Below are positions 6,480 to 6,667 of a stretch of 6,667 nt of DNA, in pieces. The position numbers were made by a program, and so were the translations under genes. The DNA is from a bacterium (GTDB lineage Bacteria; Vulcanimicrobiota; Xenobia; RGZZ01): the NCBI GenBank assembly GCA_021782195.1, contig JAJXVI010000143.1:1-6667 (forward strand), given 5' to 3'. Below the pieces are notes generated by a model. That model saw nothing but the letters and a program-made list of their open reading frames with translations, had not been told where the DNA came from and did no database searches. Position 1 is the stretch's first letter; each line of letters begins with the position of its first letter.

Positions 6480-6500
6480 GGTTGAATGTGCGTCTCAACC
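6480..6500. repeat. Inverted repeat just upstream of the PEP-CTERM gene
   Basis: GGTTGA-N9-TCAACC is a perfect 6-bp dyad with a 9-nt spacer, about 20 bp before the GTG start at 6460. It could be an operator or a leader hairpin next to the ribosome-binding site. The remaining upstream DNA to 6667 holds no gene I can support. A TTGACC -35-like box (6562-6557) is present there, without a good -10. Confidence 0.35.
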
Positions 6501-6667
6501 TGTGAGTCGGTCGGGAGCACAGCACAGGCAGGAAACTGACACCGTGACCCGGCGAAGGTCAAGGCAGGCAAAACGACGGTACCCACCTGACGCAAACCTC
6601 CGCTTCCAACGCTCCCTCAAAGGCCTTCAACGCAATTACTAGTGGTCCAACGTTCGTCACAAGGCGG

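Noticed and set aside
6461..6667. Sigma-54 promoter upstream of the PEP-CTERM gene
   Set aside because: Some PEP-CTERM genes use such promoters, but no GG-N10-GC pair with the usual flanking bases is present; the nearest candidates have spacings of 12 to 13.

Overview
This window comes from a high-GC, Gram-negative-type bacterial chromosome. The genes are tightly packed, third codon positions are GC-rich and two of the six likely starts are GTG. An envelope protein with a PEP-CTERM sorting tag points to a didermic, exopolysaccharide-producing lineage such as Proteobacteria or the Planctomycetes/Verrucomicrobia group. I cannot fix the phylum from the sequence alone. No tRNA, rRNA, insertion sequence, prophage gene or CRISPR array is visible, and the region reads as ordinary chromosome with a few unusual proteins.

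Layout. Bases 1-1026 hold two minus-strand genes in a probable operon. The upstream gene (556-1026) encodes a small protein with a methionine-rich N-terminal half and a glycine-zipper C-terminal half. The downstream gene (1-522) is unrecognised and runs off the window. A 113-bp divergent intergenic region (1027-1139) carries a plausible minus-strand promoter and two related dyad symmetries. To its right lie argS (arginyl-tRNA synthetase) and, only 2 nt after its stop, a VIT1/CCC1-family iron/manganese transporter. After a 152-bp gap with a 9-bp tandem repeat comes a 593-residue signalling protein: Hpt, degenerate receiver, canonical receiver, then an intact GGDEF diguanylate cyclase domain. 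Convergent to it, 28 bp away, is a secreted LamG-like PEP-CTERM protein on the minus strand, followed by about 200 bp of upstream DNA without a gene.

How they may work together. The argS-VIT pair is probably cotranscribed and translationally coupled, although the functions are unrelated. The diguanylate cyclase would turn a phosphorelay input into c-di-GMP. That messenger commonly governs exopolysaccharide and surface-protein programmes, so its neighbour with a PEP-CTERM tag is suggestive, but the convergent arrangement gives no direct link. The Met-rich protein next to a metal transporter hints at metal handling, but this is inference only.

I found no complete new system. The most unusual items are the Met-rich glycine-zipper protein with its unknown same-frame partner, and the Hpt/Glu-receiver/receiver/GGDEF fusion.
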